Shown here: positions 9,164 through 17,908 of the stretch, piece by piece
Layout: each line of letters begins with the position of its first letter
Position numbering within the stretch: position 1 is the stretch's first letter
NCBI RefSeq assembly: GCF_004006175.1
Contig: NZ_CP033219.1
Coordinates: 1,612,001 to 1,676,000 of the forward strand
Length of the DNA: 64,000 nucleotides
Reading direction: 5' to 3'
Source of the DNA: Parasedimentitalea marina
GTDB lineage: Bacteria > Pseudomonadota > Alphaproteobacteria > Rhodobacterales > Rhodobacteraceae
Made by a program: the position numbers and the translations under genes
Notes under the pieces: generated by a model
Databases searched by the model: none
Seen by the model: only the letters and a program-made list of their open reading frames with translations
Told to the model about the DNA's origin: nothing

Positions 9164-10411
9164 ATGAGCAGAATTTTCACGTGGGTTGCTGTTGTTGTAG
9201 CCGTGAGCTGGCAGGGGATGCCGGTGCTGGCGCAGACGCAGGGGTTCAGTGGTCTGGCGCGCGTTGATCCTGTGTCTAGCCGGATTGAGGACAGTGGATC
9301 CGGTGGTGCGCACATCGTACTGGGCCTAAGCCAGGGGGTGCCATATCGGTTGTTCACCCTGACCAACCCACCGCGTCTGGTGCTTGATTTCCAAGAAGTA
9401 GACTGGCGTGGGCTGAGTTCTGATAGTTTGTTGCAGGGGGAGCAGATTACCCGAGCTCAGTTCGGCACCTATGTGCCGGGTTGGTCCCGGATGGTGCTGA
9501 ACTTGGCTGAGCCACTGAGTGTTCAAAGCGCGGCTTTGGATATTGATACGGTGACAGCACAGGCGACACTGCAACTGGAGTTGGTGAAAACCAGTCCCGA
9601 ATCCTTTGCGGCACGGGCGGGGGCCCCGACGGATCCGCGCTGGGACCTTCCGGTCGCTGAGGATTTGGCTGCACCGATTGCACGAGGTCCGGATGCGCCA
9701 CTGCTGGTTGTGTTGGACCCCGGTCATGGCGGTATTGATCCTGGCGCCGAAGTGAAGGGCGAGGGGAAGACCGTGGTGGAAAAGGATCTGATTCTGGGAT
9801 TTGCCATTGAACTGGGCGAGGAACTGGTGCGCTCGGGCCGGTTTCAGGTGCAGCTGACCCGGGACGGGGATTATTTTGTCTCGCTGGAACGCCGTATAGC
9901 GCTGGCCCATCAGGCAGGCGCAGATCTGTTTGTATCCTTGCATGCGGATGCGCTGTCCGAAGGTCTGGCGCATGGTGCAACGGTGCATGTTCTATCGCCC
10001 GAAGCCTCGGATGTGGCCTCTGCCAAACTGGCAGAGCGCCATGATCGCAGTGATTTATTGGCCGGCGTGGATCTGAGTGATGCTGATGACCGGGTCACCG
10101 GCATTTTGCTGGATCTGGCCAGGCAGGAAACCCAGCCGCGCAGTGATGCGCTTGCCCGGTCGCTGGTAGACGGCATGGCCAATCAGGGTGGCCCGATGAA
10201 CCGACGACCCCTTCGATCGGCGGGGTTCTCGGTTCTAAAAGCCGCCGATATCCCTTCGGTTCTGATCGAGATCGGGTTTTTGTCCAGTCCGCGTGATTTG
10301 AAGAACCTGCAGGATCCTGTGTGGCGCGCGGCGATGACGCGGGGGATTTTAAATGGATTGGTGGCCTGGCGGGAAGAGGATGCTGCGCGCCGTGCCTTGG
10401 TGCGGCAATAA
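9164..10411 (+). CDS. N-acetylmuramoyl-L-alanine amidase (AmiC-type, AMIN + Amidase_3)
   Basis: A periplasmic zinc amidase that cuts the peptide off peptidoglycan glycan strands during cell separation; 415 residues. A signal peptide ends near the alanine of PVLAQ (residue 24). An AMIN domain (about residues 40-145, PYRLFTLTNPPRLVLDFQ) targets the septum or glycan. The catalytic Amidase_3 domain (about 180-400) has zinc ligands in LDPGHGGIDPGA, Glu in VVEKDLIL, His in SLHADAL, and the catalytic Glu in VLIEIGFLS. A TTG three codons upstream is an alternative start. It precedes mrcA, consistent with a cell-wall pair. Confidence 0.92.
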   Translation: MSRIFTWVAVVVAVSWQGMPVLAQTQGFSGLARVDPVSSRIEDSGSGGAHIVLGLSQGVPYRLFTLTNPPRLVLDFQEVDWRGLSSDSLLQGEQITRAQFGTYVPGWSRMVLNLAEPLSVQSAALDIDTVTAQATLQLELVKTSPESFAARAGAPTDPRWDLPVAEDLAAPIARGPDAPLLVVLDPGHGGIDPGAEVKGEGKTVVEKDLILGFAIELGEELVRSGRFQVQLTRDGDYFVSLERRIALAHQAGADLFVSLHADALSEGLAHGATVHVLSPEASDVASAKLAERHDRSDLLAGVDLSDADDRVTGILLDLARQETQPRSDALARSLVDGMANQGGPMNRRPLRSAGFSVLKAADIPSVLIEIGFLSSPRDLKNLQDPVWRAAMTRGILNGLVAWREEDAARRALVRQ

Positions 10412-10423
10412 TTGTGATGAAAG

Positions 10424-10475
10424 GGTTGGGGCGCTGCCCCAAACCCCGGGATATTTATTGCCAGATGAAGATCCG
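10424..10475. repeat. Intergenic GC-rich repeat, copy 1
   Basis: This copy contains the small hairpin GGGGC-GCT-GCCCC followed by CCCCGGGATATTTATTG and CCAGATGAAGATCCG. The same order of blocks recurs at 27013-27090. Such short elements after stop codons are common in Rhodobacterales genomes. The hairpin may help end the amidase transcript. Confidence 0.6.
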
Positions 10476-10578
10476 GTGGGGTCTTTAGGGCTTAGATGGC
10501 GCATTCTCGCCATCTGTTGTTTTGACCATTGGCGCTGGCGTCCTTATACAGGCGGCGTGTGCACAGGAAGGCCGTAGA

Positions 10579-13080
10579 GTGCTTAGACTTATTCTCTCAT
10601 TTTTTGGATCCATTTTTAGTACCATCACGCTGGGTATTGCGATGGTGGCCCTGACGATTGGCGCCGTGTTCTGGATTTATGGGCGCGATCTGCCCAGTCA
10701 CGAATCGCTGGCGCAGTATCAGCCACCGACCATCAGCCGAATCTACTCGGGCGAAGGGCATTTGATTGATGAGTTTGCCAAGGAACGCCGGTTGTTCGCA
10801 CCATCAAATGAAATCCCGGATCTGGTGAAGCAGGCGTTCATTTCGGCCGAGGATAAGAATTTTTATAGCCATAAAGGCTATGACATGCGCGGTATTGCAG
10901 CCGCTGCAATTGAGGCGGTGCGCTCTCGTGGGGCCAATGTGCGCGGGGCGTCGACCATCACCCAGCAGGTGATGAAGAACTTTCTGTTGTCGGGTGATCG
11001 CAAGGCCGAGCGCAAGATTAAAGAGATCATATTGGCGGCGCGGCTGGAAGAGACACTGAACAAGGATCAGATCTTAGAGCTCTATATGAATGAGATCTTT
11101 CTTGGTCAAAACTCCTATGGGGTGGCTGCGGCGTCCCAGACCTATTTCAACAAGACGTTGGATGAACTGGCACCACATGAGGCCGCATTTCTGGCGTCCT
11201 TGCCAAAGGCGCCGTCTGATTTTCATCCGGTGCGGCGCAAAGAACGCCTGACCGAGCGGCGCGACTACGTTCTGCAGGAAATGTTTCAGAACGGCTATAT
11301 CTCGGAGGCTGTTTACAAGGTGGAAGTGGATCAGCCGCTGCGCTCGGTTCAGAACGGGGACTTTGAGAGCTTCCGCACCGCGCTTCCACCGCGCGACTAT
11401 TTCACCGATGAAATCCGTCGCCAATTGTCTGTTGATTTTGGCGAGGGTGAGTTTTTCACCGGCGGCTTTACCGTACGTGCCACCATTGACGCAGAAATGC
11501 AGCGCGTAGCTGCGCTATCTTTGCGCACAGGGCTTGAGAAATACGACCGCTCGCGGGGTGTTTGGCGTGGAACTGATCTGACAATTCCAGCAGATATGCT
11601 GAAGGATGAGGCCGCTTGGCGGACAGCCCTGGCAGAGAGTGATGTGCCCAGGGACGTCACGCTGGGGGGCGACTGGTTTCCTGCGGTGGTGCTGGGGGTT
11701 GGCGATAAAGAGCTGAGCGTCGGCGTCGAAGGCGCGGAGGCCACCGGCGTGGTGCCACGTTCGGACATCAAGTGGATGAAGGGCAGTTTTAAAGACAATC
11801 TGACCATCGGCGATGTGGTGCTGGTGCGGGCCGTGACCAAGGATGATGCCTTTCAGCATTGGTCGCTGCGGCAGATTCCCGAAGTGCAGGGCGGATTTGT
11901 CGCCATGGACGTGAACTCGGGCCGGGTTCTGGCGATGCAGGGCGGGTTCTCTTATCAGCATTCGGTGTTCAACCGGGCCACCCAGGCACAGCGGCAACCG
12001 GGATCAAGTTTCAAGCCTTTTGTCTATGCCGCAGCCCTGGACAGTGGCTACAGTCCTGCGACCATTGTTGTGGATGCGCCGATTGAGGTGAACACGCCTC
12101 AGGGTTTGTGGCGGCCGCGCAATTCATCGAACAAATTTTATGGCCCAACACCGCTGCGCACCGGGATTGAACGGTCGCGGAACCTGATGACAATCCGTCT
12201 GGCACAGGAAATTGGCATGCCGGTGGTTGCAGGCTACGCCGAGCGCTTTGGTGTCTATGAGGAGATGGGTCCTTATCTGGCCAACTCGCTGGGATCCGAG
12301 GAAACCACGCTGTATAAAATGGTGACGGCTTATGCGATGTTTGCCAATGGCGGCGAACGGCTGGAACCGACGCTGGTTGACCGCATTCAGGATCGCGAAG
12401 GACTGACGATCTATCGCCATGATGATCGCGACTGCGTGGATTGTTCGTCCTCAATGCTGCCTGACGGCGCCGCGCCACGTATCGTCACCGACCGCGATCA
12501 GGTGATGGATCCGATCACCGCCTATCAGTTGACCTCGATGATGCGCGGTGTGGTGGAACGCGGAACAGCAGCTGGTAATGTTAATTTGGGCGTGCCCACT
12601 GCGGGTAAGACGGGCACCACAAACGAGGCGCGCGACGTTTGGTTTGTTGGCTTTACCTCGAACATAGTGGCCGGGTGCTACATTGGCCATGACCGACCAA
12701 AGCCGCTGGGGCGGGGCACCTTTGGTGGTAATACCTGTGGTCCGGTGTTTCAACAGTTCATGGAGAAGGCGACGGCCAAATATGGCGGCGGTCCTTTTGA
12801 TGTGCCTCCGGGGGGCCATTTCATTAAAATCGACCGCTTTACCGGCGCCCGTTTACCGGATGAGGCCAGCGGCGAATATGTTGTTGCCGAGTATTTCCGC
12901 GATGGGGCTGAGCCAATTTTTGGTCTGAGTTATGATGGTGGCTTTGCCATGGGGTCAAACTTGCCGCTGTTTGAAGAAGTCAACTCGACCGGGCGGCAGG
13001 TGACAACTTCCAGCGGTGGCACGGCGATCTTGGGCCCTAAGGCAACCATTGGCACAGTTAGTACCGGTGGGCTTTATTGA
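10579..13080 (+). CDS. mrcA: Penicillin-binding protein 1A (bifunctional glycosyltransferase/transpeptidase)
   Basis: An 833-residue inner-membrane peptidoglycan synthase. One N-terminal transmembrane helix lies at about residues 12-32. The GT51 glycosyltransferase domain carries SAEDKNFYSHKGYD and RGASTITQQVMKN. An OB-like insert, from about residue 300, is typical of PBP1A. The transpeptidase domain has the Ser of PGSSFKPFVYAAAL (SxxK), the SRN motif in IERSRNLMT, and KTGTTNEARD. GTG at 10579 is preceded by AGGAAGG and gives a normal PBP1A N-terminus; an earlier in-frame ATG lacks a ribosome site. It lies downstream of the amidase gene. Confidence 0.94.
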   Translation: MLRLILSFFGSIFSTITLGIAMVALTIGAVFWIYGRDLPSHESLAQYQPPTISRIYSGEGHLIDEFAKERRLFAPSNEIPDLVKQAFISAEDKNFYSHKGYDMRGIAAAAIEAVRSRGANVRGASTITQQVMKNFLLSGDRKAERKIKEIILAARLEETLNKDQILELYMNEIFLGQNSYGVAAASQTYFNKTLDELAPHEAAFLASLPKAPSDFHPVRRKERLTERRDYVLQEMFQNGYISEAVYKVEVDQPLRSVQNGDFESFRTALPPRDYFTDEIRRQLSVDFGEGEFFTGGFTVRATIDAEMQRVAALSLRTGLEKYDRSRGVWRGTDLTIPADMLKDEAAWRTALAESDVPRDVTLGGDWFPAVVLGVGDKELSVGVEGAEATGVVPRSDIKWMKGSFKDNLTIGDVVLVRAVTKDDAFQHWSLRQIPEVQGGFVAMDVNSGRVLAMQGGFSYQHSVFNRATQAQRQPGSSFKPFVYAAALDSGYSPATIVVDAPIEVNTPQGLWRPRNSSNKFYGPTPLRTGIERSRNLMTIRLAQEIGMPVVAGYAERFGVYEEMGPYLANSLGSEETTLYKMVTAYAMFANGGERLEPTLVDRIQDREGLTIYRHDDRDCVDCSSSMLPDGAAPRIVTDRDQVMDPITAYQLTSMMRGVVERGTAAGNVNLGVPTAGKTGTTNEARDVWFVGFTSNIVAGCYIGHDRPKPLGRGTFGGNTCGPVFQQFMEKATAKYGGGPFDVPPGGHFIKIDRFTGARLPDEASGEYVVAEYFRDGAEPIFGLSYDGGFAMGSNLPLFEEVNSTGRQVTTSSGGTAILGPKATIGTVSTGGLY

Positions 13081-13441
13081 GGCAAAGTGCTGGCCTTGGC
13101 GCTGGGTAAATACACTGTCAAATTATCGCGCCATCGTCTGTTAGATCACGGCGTAATCCGGGTGGACTGTTCAACGGATCTTCCCTGACTTTGCCGTTCA
13201 GTGCCTCAAGCACTTGGTCGCCGGGAAACTTCGCCGGTTGGTGGCGCAGATAATAATTGCAGCCTGAACAAGAATGACATTTGAAAGTTACTTTTGAAAA
13301 ATCCGGGTTCTTACGGTGGCTAAACGATGAAGGTTTGATGGTGGGATCGGGCAGAAAGACATTCTGGCTTTTGGCCCGACTTGCCCGCAGCGCTAGGGTG
13401 GTCTATCACCCAGATCTGACAGGTCATTCCAAGGAAACCCA
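13081..13441. other. Non-coding stretch before prfB
   Basis: About 360 bp between mrcA and prfB. I see no convincing gene, RNA or terminator. The prfB promoter should lie in its 3' part. A 62-codon open frame overlapping the prfB start on the plus strand lacks a ribosome site and family resemblance. Confidence 0.5.
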
Positions 13442-14563
13442 ATGCGCGCCGAGATCCAAAACTTCGTGACCCAGATTGAAAAGTCTCTGGATTTGCTGGC
13501 CCAACGTATGGACTGGGAAACCGTGCCACATCGGTTGGAAGAATTTGATGCCAGGGTCGAAGATCCAAATCTGTGGGACAACCCGGACGCGGCGCAACAG
13601 CTGATGCGTGAGCGTCAGAACCTGGTTGATGCATTGGCCACTTATACGGATATCAAACAGGATCTTTCTGACAATATTGAGCTTATCGAAATGGGCGAGA
13701 TGGAAGAGGATCAAGAGGTCATTTCTGAGGCCGAAGAGGCGATCAGGGCGCTGACCGCGACTGCAGCCGCAAAAGAGCTTGAGGCGCTGCTGGATGGCGA
13801 GGCCGACAGTAACGACACCTTTCTCGAGATCAATTCCGGGGCAGGTGGCACGGAAAGCTGCGATTGGGCCTCGATGCTGGCGCGGATGTATGTGCGATGG
13901 GCCGAGAAAAAGGGTTATAAAGTCGATCTGCAATCCGAGAGCGCCGGTGAAGAGGCTGGGATTAAGTCGGCAGCCTACAAGATTAGCGGCAACAATGCCT
14001 ATGGCTGGCTAAAGTCAGAAAGTGGTGTGCACCGGCTGGTGCGGATTTCACCGTTCGACTCGGCAGCCAAACGGCACACGTCTTTCACCTCGGTCAAAGT
14101 GTATCCAGTGGTGGATGACAATATCGAAATCGAGGTCAACCCGGCCGATATCCGCATCGATACTTACCGGTCGTCGGGCGCAGGGGGACAGCACGTCAAT
14201 ACCACCGACTCGGCTGTGCGGATCACCCACCACCCGACCGGAATTGTCGTCACCAGTTCAGAAAAATCACAGCACCAAAACCGCGACATCGCGATGAAGG
14301 CGCTGAAGTCACGGCTCTATCAGATCGAGCTGGACAAACGTAGTGCCCTGGTCAACGAAGCGCATGAAAACGCTGGGGACGCGGGTTGGGGCAACCAGAT
14401 CCGGTCATATGTGTTACAGCCCTATCAAATGGTCAAGGACCTGCGGACCAGCCATGAGACCTCGGATACCAAGGGCGTTCTGGATGGCGATCTGGATGGC
14501 TTTATGGCGGCCACTCTGGCTATGGATGTTGCCGGGAAAAGCCGTGCCGAGGCGCAGGGTTAA
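13442..14563 (+). CDS. prfB: Peptide chain release factor 2
   Basis: It terminates translation at UGA and UAA. The protein has 373 residues, with the RF2 stop-recognition tripeptide SPF in RLVRISPFDSAAKR and the GGQ loop in SSGAGGQHVNTTD that triggers peptidyl-tRNA hydrolysis. The frame is continuous from MRAEIQNFV, with no in-frame UGA near codon 26, so the autoregulatory +1 frameshift of enteric prfB is absent. A strong terminator follows. Confidence 0.97.
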   Translation: MRAEIQNFVTQIEKSLDLLAQRMDWETVPHRLEEFDARVEDPNLWDNPDAAQQLMRERQNLVDALATYTDIKQDLSDNIELIEMGEMEEDQEVISEAEEAIRALTATAAAKELEALLDGEADSNDTFLEINSGAGGTESCDWASMLARMYVRWAEKKGYKVDLQSESAGEEAGIKSAAYKISGNNAYGWLKSESGVHRLVRISPFDSAAKRHTSFTSVKVYPVVDDNIEIEVNPADIRIDTYRSSGAGGQHVNTTDSAVRITHHPTGIVVTSSEKSQHQNRDIAMKALKSRLYQIELDKRSALVNEAHENAGDAGWGNQIRSYVLQPYQMVKDLRTSHETSDTKGVLDGDLDGFMAATLAMDVAGKSRAEAQG

Positions 14564-14591
14564 ACTGCCTGCCGCCCGAATTAAGTTAATG

Positions 14592-14615
14592 AAAGCCGGG
14601 GGCACCCGGCTTTTT
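14592..14615 (+). terminator. Rho-independent terminator of prfB
   Basis: AAAGCCGGG pairs with CCCGGCTTT across a GGCA tetraloop. The stem runs directly into a T5 tract (14611-14615). It lies 29 bases after the prfB stop. Confidence 0.9.
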
Positions 14616-14999
14616 CTATGGGTTCTAATCATAAGTGATCCAGAGCAATTTTCGGTTGAACGACACCCATTTACGGGAAATATGCACCAATAATAGATGT
14701 ATCTGAGCTGTCTATTTGCTTGTCTGAATTCAGCAGGTAGGTTTGGGAAAAACCAATGTGTGCCGAAAAATCCCGTGCCGTGAACCTGCTGTTCTACCGT
14801 CGTTTTTCTTGATTGATTGTACCAAGGTCGCAGTCCTTGTGTTGAACTTTTGACTGGACCAAAGGGCGGATTGTTTGGCTATAGGCCGGATCTCACTGAG
14901 GCTAGGGTTAATCATACTCCTGGCCCGACTGCACAAAGGTTGGAACTTATCCTGTGATCCGTGTGATCGGGGCAGCGGGGTCTTTGGGAGGAGACATAT
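14616..14999. other. Intergenic region with a long-range inverted repeat
   Basis: About 380 bp without a gene. CAGCAGGT at 14731-14738 and ACCTGCTG at 14784-14791 could close a 60-nt structured RNA or flank a regulatory site. No known RNA family was recognised. The DUF2189 gene promoter is presumably in the 3' half. Confidence 0.4.
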
Positions 15000-15779
15000 A
15001 TGATCACGGAGAGAGCTTTTGGAGTACCTCAGCTGCGGCCAATGACGCTGGCTATACTCACTCAGGCGTTGCGTCAGGGCTGGCTAGATTTTCGGACCAG
15101 ACCTGAACTTGGACTGATTTTTTCTGGACTTTATATTCTGGCTGGCTGGATCATGGTCTGGATCACGCAGGTGACCGGGACCACTTATTGGTTGGTTCTG
15201 GCCGCTATCGGGTTTCCATTGGTTGGTCCCTTCGCAGCAGTGGGGCTCTACGAGGTGTCACACAGACTGGAACAGGGAAGGCCGAAGAACCTGAAGGATG
15301 TCTTTCAGGCCGTACTGCAACAGGGCAGTCGCCAGCTTCCATCACTCTGTGCAATCATTGTCGTTGTGTTTTTGTTCTGGTTCTTTCTGGGCCACCTGAC
15401 GTTTGCCCTGTTTCTTGGCTTGTCCCCGATGACCAACGTATCATCTTCATTGGAGGTGTTTTTGTCTGCCAATGGGCTAATGATGATGGCAGTCGGAACC
15501 GTAATCGGTGCGTTAATCGCGTTGCTTTTATTCATGATTACTGTGTTATCCCTGCCGCTCTTGTTGGACCGCGAAATCGATTTTGTTACCGCTATGATCA
15601 CTAGTTTTCAGTACGTTAGCCGAAATTTTGTGCTGATGTTTGGTTGGGCCGTGTTTATTGCGCTTAGCACTTTCATCGGAATGTTACCCGGGTTTATCGG
15701 TCTGTTTCTGGTGCTGCCGTTGCTGGGGCATTCAAGCTGGCACGTCTATCGGCTAATCGTGATCGCAGACGGGGCGTGA
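15000..15779 (+). CDS. DUF2189-domain integral membrane protein
   Basis: A 259-residue polytopic inner-membrane protein with about six hydrophobic helices, for example [39 protein letters not shown] and [20 protein letters not shown]. The arrangement [12 protein letters not shown]...[20 protein letters not shown] is characteristic of the DUF2189 family, for which no biochemical function is established. GGAGGAG upstream supports ATG at 15000. It is monocistronic and converges on the next gene. Confidence 0.85.
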   Translation: MITERAFGVPQLRPMTLAILTQALRQGWLDFRTRPELGLIFSGLYILAGWIMVWITQVTGTTYWLVLAAIGFPLVGPFAAVGLYEVSHRLEQGRPKNLKDVFQAVLQQGSRQLPSLCAIIVVVFLFWFFLGHLTFALFLGLSPMTNVSSSLEVFLSANGLMMMAVGTVIGALIALLLFMITVLSLPLLLDREIDFVTAMITSFQYVSRNFVLMFGWAVFIALSTFIGMLPGFIGLFLVLPLLGHSSWHVYRLIVIADGA

Positions 15780-15865
15780 TAGAAATCCGCCTTGCTCCGG
15801 ATGGGTGCGAGGAGCCAGCTTCAGTCCCATCGGACACATGGCAGGCCTAGCCTTGAGGTAACATA

Positions 15866-16663
15866 TTAACGGAACGGATCGCCGACCTGCAGCAATCGCC
15901 GGTGAAACGGCATCAAGTCCGCCTCAGAGACAAATCCGGACCCACGTGCTGCGCCTAGGATATCACTGAATTGAGGGCCCAGGTGCTCGTAGACCATCCG
16001 AGTGGCCCGGATGCCGCTGGTGACTTCTCGCACCGTGCGTCCGACGTAACCAACCCAGAAATTATTTTCGAGCGAGGCCACCCGTGCAAGGTAATTGAAC
16101 GAGCAGGTCAAGGCCCCGCGCCGGGCGATAATCAGCGCAACCCCGTCGTCCTGACGGGTCGCATAGCCGCGAAATTCCCGCGTCCGCGGGTCAGCTGGCA
16201 GGCCCTGATGTTGCATCGCAGCTTTGGGTTCAAACCCTTTGACATAGGTGACCCCCTCTGAGCGAAACACATAAGCCAGGCCAATCAAATACTGGTTATC
16301 CTTAAGAAAACTGCGTCGTGAAAACCGATAGACACCAGATGGGAAAGATTGCTCCGAAAGTGAGCTGACTCCTTGCCCAAGAAAATCGTTAAGAATTTTT
16401 CCGTTTAGGATTTGCCCTTTGGTTTCAAGGTTTTCGACGGGCTCGAGCAGGATACGCGCATCGACCTTGAAGAAAGAGCAAATACGGTCCAATACATCCG
16501 GCCGAGGGAAACTTTCGCCAGACAAATAGCGATTGAACTGGGTCCTGTTGATACCCAATTGACGCGACAATTCAGAAATGGACGGATATTGTTTGGAGAG
16601 ATGGCGTAGATTAGCGCCAAACATGCTTCGTAGTTCTGCCGGAGAACGGGCTACCGATGACAT
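15866..16663 (-). CDS. XRE-family transcriptional regulator, phage-like HTH
   Basis: A 265-residue protein with an N-terminal helix-turn-helix (about residues 10-75) whose recognition part reads NRTQFNRYLSGESFPRPDVL, followed by DRICSFFKVDARILL. The C-terminal 180 residues (RRSFLKDNQYLIGLAYVF, GYATRQDDGVALIIARRG) look like a ligand-sensing domain I cannot name. The HTH is nearly identical to that of the Mu-like element gene at 48489-49007, and the DNA is visibly similar too. ATG at 16663 has AAGGT upstream. It diverges from the small gene at 16894. Confidence 0.8.
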   Translation of the reverse strand: MSSVARSPAELRSMFGANLRHLSKQYPSISELSRQLGINRTQFNRYLSGESFPRPDVLDRICSFFKVDARILLEPVENLETKGQILNGKILNDFLGQGVSSLSEQSFPSGVYRFSRRSFLKDNQYLIGLAYVFRSEGVTYVKGFEPKAAMQHQGLPADPRTREFRGYATRQDDGVALIIARRGALTCSFNYLARVASLENNFWVGYVGRTVREVTSGIRATRMVYEHLGPQFSDILGAARGSGFVSEADLMPFHRRLLQVGDPFR

Positions 16664-16893
16664 TGGACACTGACCTTAAAATTGTTCAAATCAATAGTAC
16701 GTTGCAACGCCCAGAGTGAAATTTTCAGGGCAGGTTTGTCTATTTGACGCCAATTAGTGACAGGAGTGACGCTAGGTTGAGTCTAGAATCTATCGGCTCA
16801 GACACAAAAATCAAGGGCCAGACGCAGAATTTACCATGTTTCAACGCTACCAATTGGACCAGAATTGAAGGGTGTTTAGTAACGAGGTATGAC

Positions 16894-17250
16894 ATGAACG
16901 GTGTGGTTCTCTGGAGTGATGTTGATCAGAACAAGGCTGTCATTTGGTGTGAAGATCAAGGCGAATTAGCATTCTTTGCTCAGAAGGCATCCTTTGATGT
17001 GGTGGATTTGCACGAAGGTGATTTGATTTGTTTTGATTTAACTGTGCAACATAATAAACGTATGGCGGAAAATCCCCAGATTTTAGAGGAAGCTGCCTGC
17101 ATGGGGTTGGCGCGGAGCCTGAAAGTTGCTGAGCCTGAGACTGTTCCGAAGCAGGCCCGCAGTCAGGAAACTGCAAAAGTTATTCGATTTTCAGCCCACA
17201 AAAACCAAAAGCGGCGCGAAAATTCATCGCACCGCAATTGTGTAGGGTAG
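16894..17250 (+). CDS. Small hypothetical protein, possible OB-fold/cold-shock-like
   Basis: A conserved-looking protein of 118 residues if it starts at the ATG at 16894, which has GAGG at good spacing; a TTG at 16744 in the same frame would add 50 residues of low character. The first 50 residues (MNGVVLWSDVDQNKAVIW, ELAFFAQKASF, GDLICFDL) alternate hydrophobic and polar residues, end in a Gly-Asp-x-Ile-x-Phe strand, and recall the strand order of cold-shock/OB domains. The tail is charged and lysine/arginine-rich. Nucleic-acid binding is inference only. Confidence 0.6.
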   Translation: MNGVVLWSDVDQNKAVIWCEDQGELAFFAQKASFDVVDLHEGDLICFDLTVQHNKRMAENPQILEEAACMGLARSLKVAEPETVPKQARSQETAKVIRFSAHKNQKRRENSSHRNCVG

Positions 17251-17269
17251 TTCTTGGTTTGCGAGGCGT

Positions 17270-17830
17270 TTAGTCGCCTCGCAGCAATGCAGCGACGCCG
17301 GTTCGGGCAACTTCGACCAATCCCAGTGGGCGCATCAGGTCCGCAAACGCATCGATTTTGTCCGGCGCCCCGGTGATTTCAAAAACAAAACTGGTCAGAG
17401 TGCTGTCGACAACATTGGCACGGAAAATATCGGCAAGACGCAAGGCCTCGACCCGCTTTTCGCCGTCCCCGGAAACTTTAAAAATCGCCAGTTCCCGCTC
17501 GACTGTTGCGCCTTCCACGGTCAGGTCGTGCACATCATGGACCGAGACGATACGGCCCAACTGGGCTTTGATCTGCTCGATCACCTGAGGGGTTCCCTTT
17601 GTGACAATGGTGATGCGGCTCAAGTGGCCGGTGTGGTCCACTTCAGCGACTGTCAGGCTTTCGATGTTGTAACCACGACCGGCGAACAACCCGATGACCC
17701 GGGCCAGAACACCGGGTTCATTTTCGACCAAAACCGCGAGTGTGTGCCGCTCCTGCACATCCGAAAATGTCGGGCGCAGGTTATATGCCGAATGGCGGGT
17801 GGAGCCTTTTTTGATGTGTAGGGCAGACAT
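17270..17830 (-). CDS. ilvN: Acetolactate synthase small (regulatory) subunit
   Basis: A 186-residue regulatory subunit of acetohydroxyacid synthase, the first common step of valine, leucine and isoleucine synthesis. An N-terminal ACT domain (residues about 22-95, HTLAVLVENEPGVLARVIGL) binds valine for feedback inhibition, and the C-terminal ACT-like half (about 100-180) completes the fold. ATG at 17830 follows AAAAGGACT; an upstream in-frame ATG adds seven residues. It lies 78 bp downstream of ilvI in the same attenuated unit. Often also named ilvH. Confidence 0.95.
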   Translation of the reverse strand: MSALHIKKGSTRHSAYNLRPTFSDVQERHTLAVLVENEPGVLARVIGLFAGRGYNIESLTVAEVDHTGHLSRITIVTKGTPQVIEQIKAQLGRIVSVHDVHDLTVEGATVERELAIFKVSGDGEKRVEALRLADIFRANVVDSTLTSFVFEITGAPDKIDAFADLMRPLGLVEVARTGVAALLRGD

Positions 17831-17856
17831 GTATAGTCCTTTTCGGTTCATCGTGA

Positions 17857-17880
17857 CCCGGAAAAATATGCTTTTCCGGG
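17857..17880. other. Perfect hairpin between ilvI and ilvN
   Basis: CCCGGAAAA and TTTTCCGGG form a perfect 9-bp stem around ATATGC, in the gap between the ilvI stop and the ilvN start. With no U-tract of its own beyond the stem, it may moderate read-through or protect the upstream mRNA segment, setting the ratio of large to small subunit. Confidence 0.55.
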
Positions 17881-17908
17881 CCGTTATCGGTAATGAGATC
17901 GGACCGGG

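Noticed and set aside
13442..13530. Possible programmed +1 frameshift at the start of prfB
   Set aside because: The reading frame is continuous from the first codon and has no in-frame UGA near codon 26, so the enteric-type frameshift is absent.
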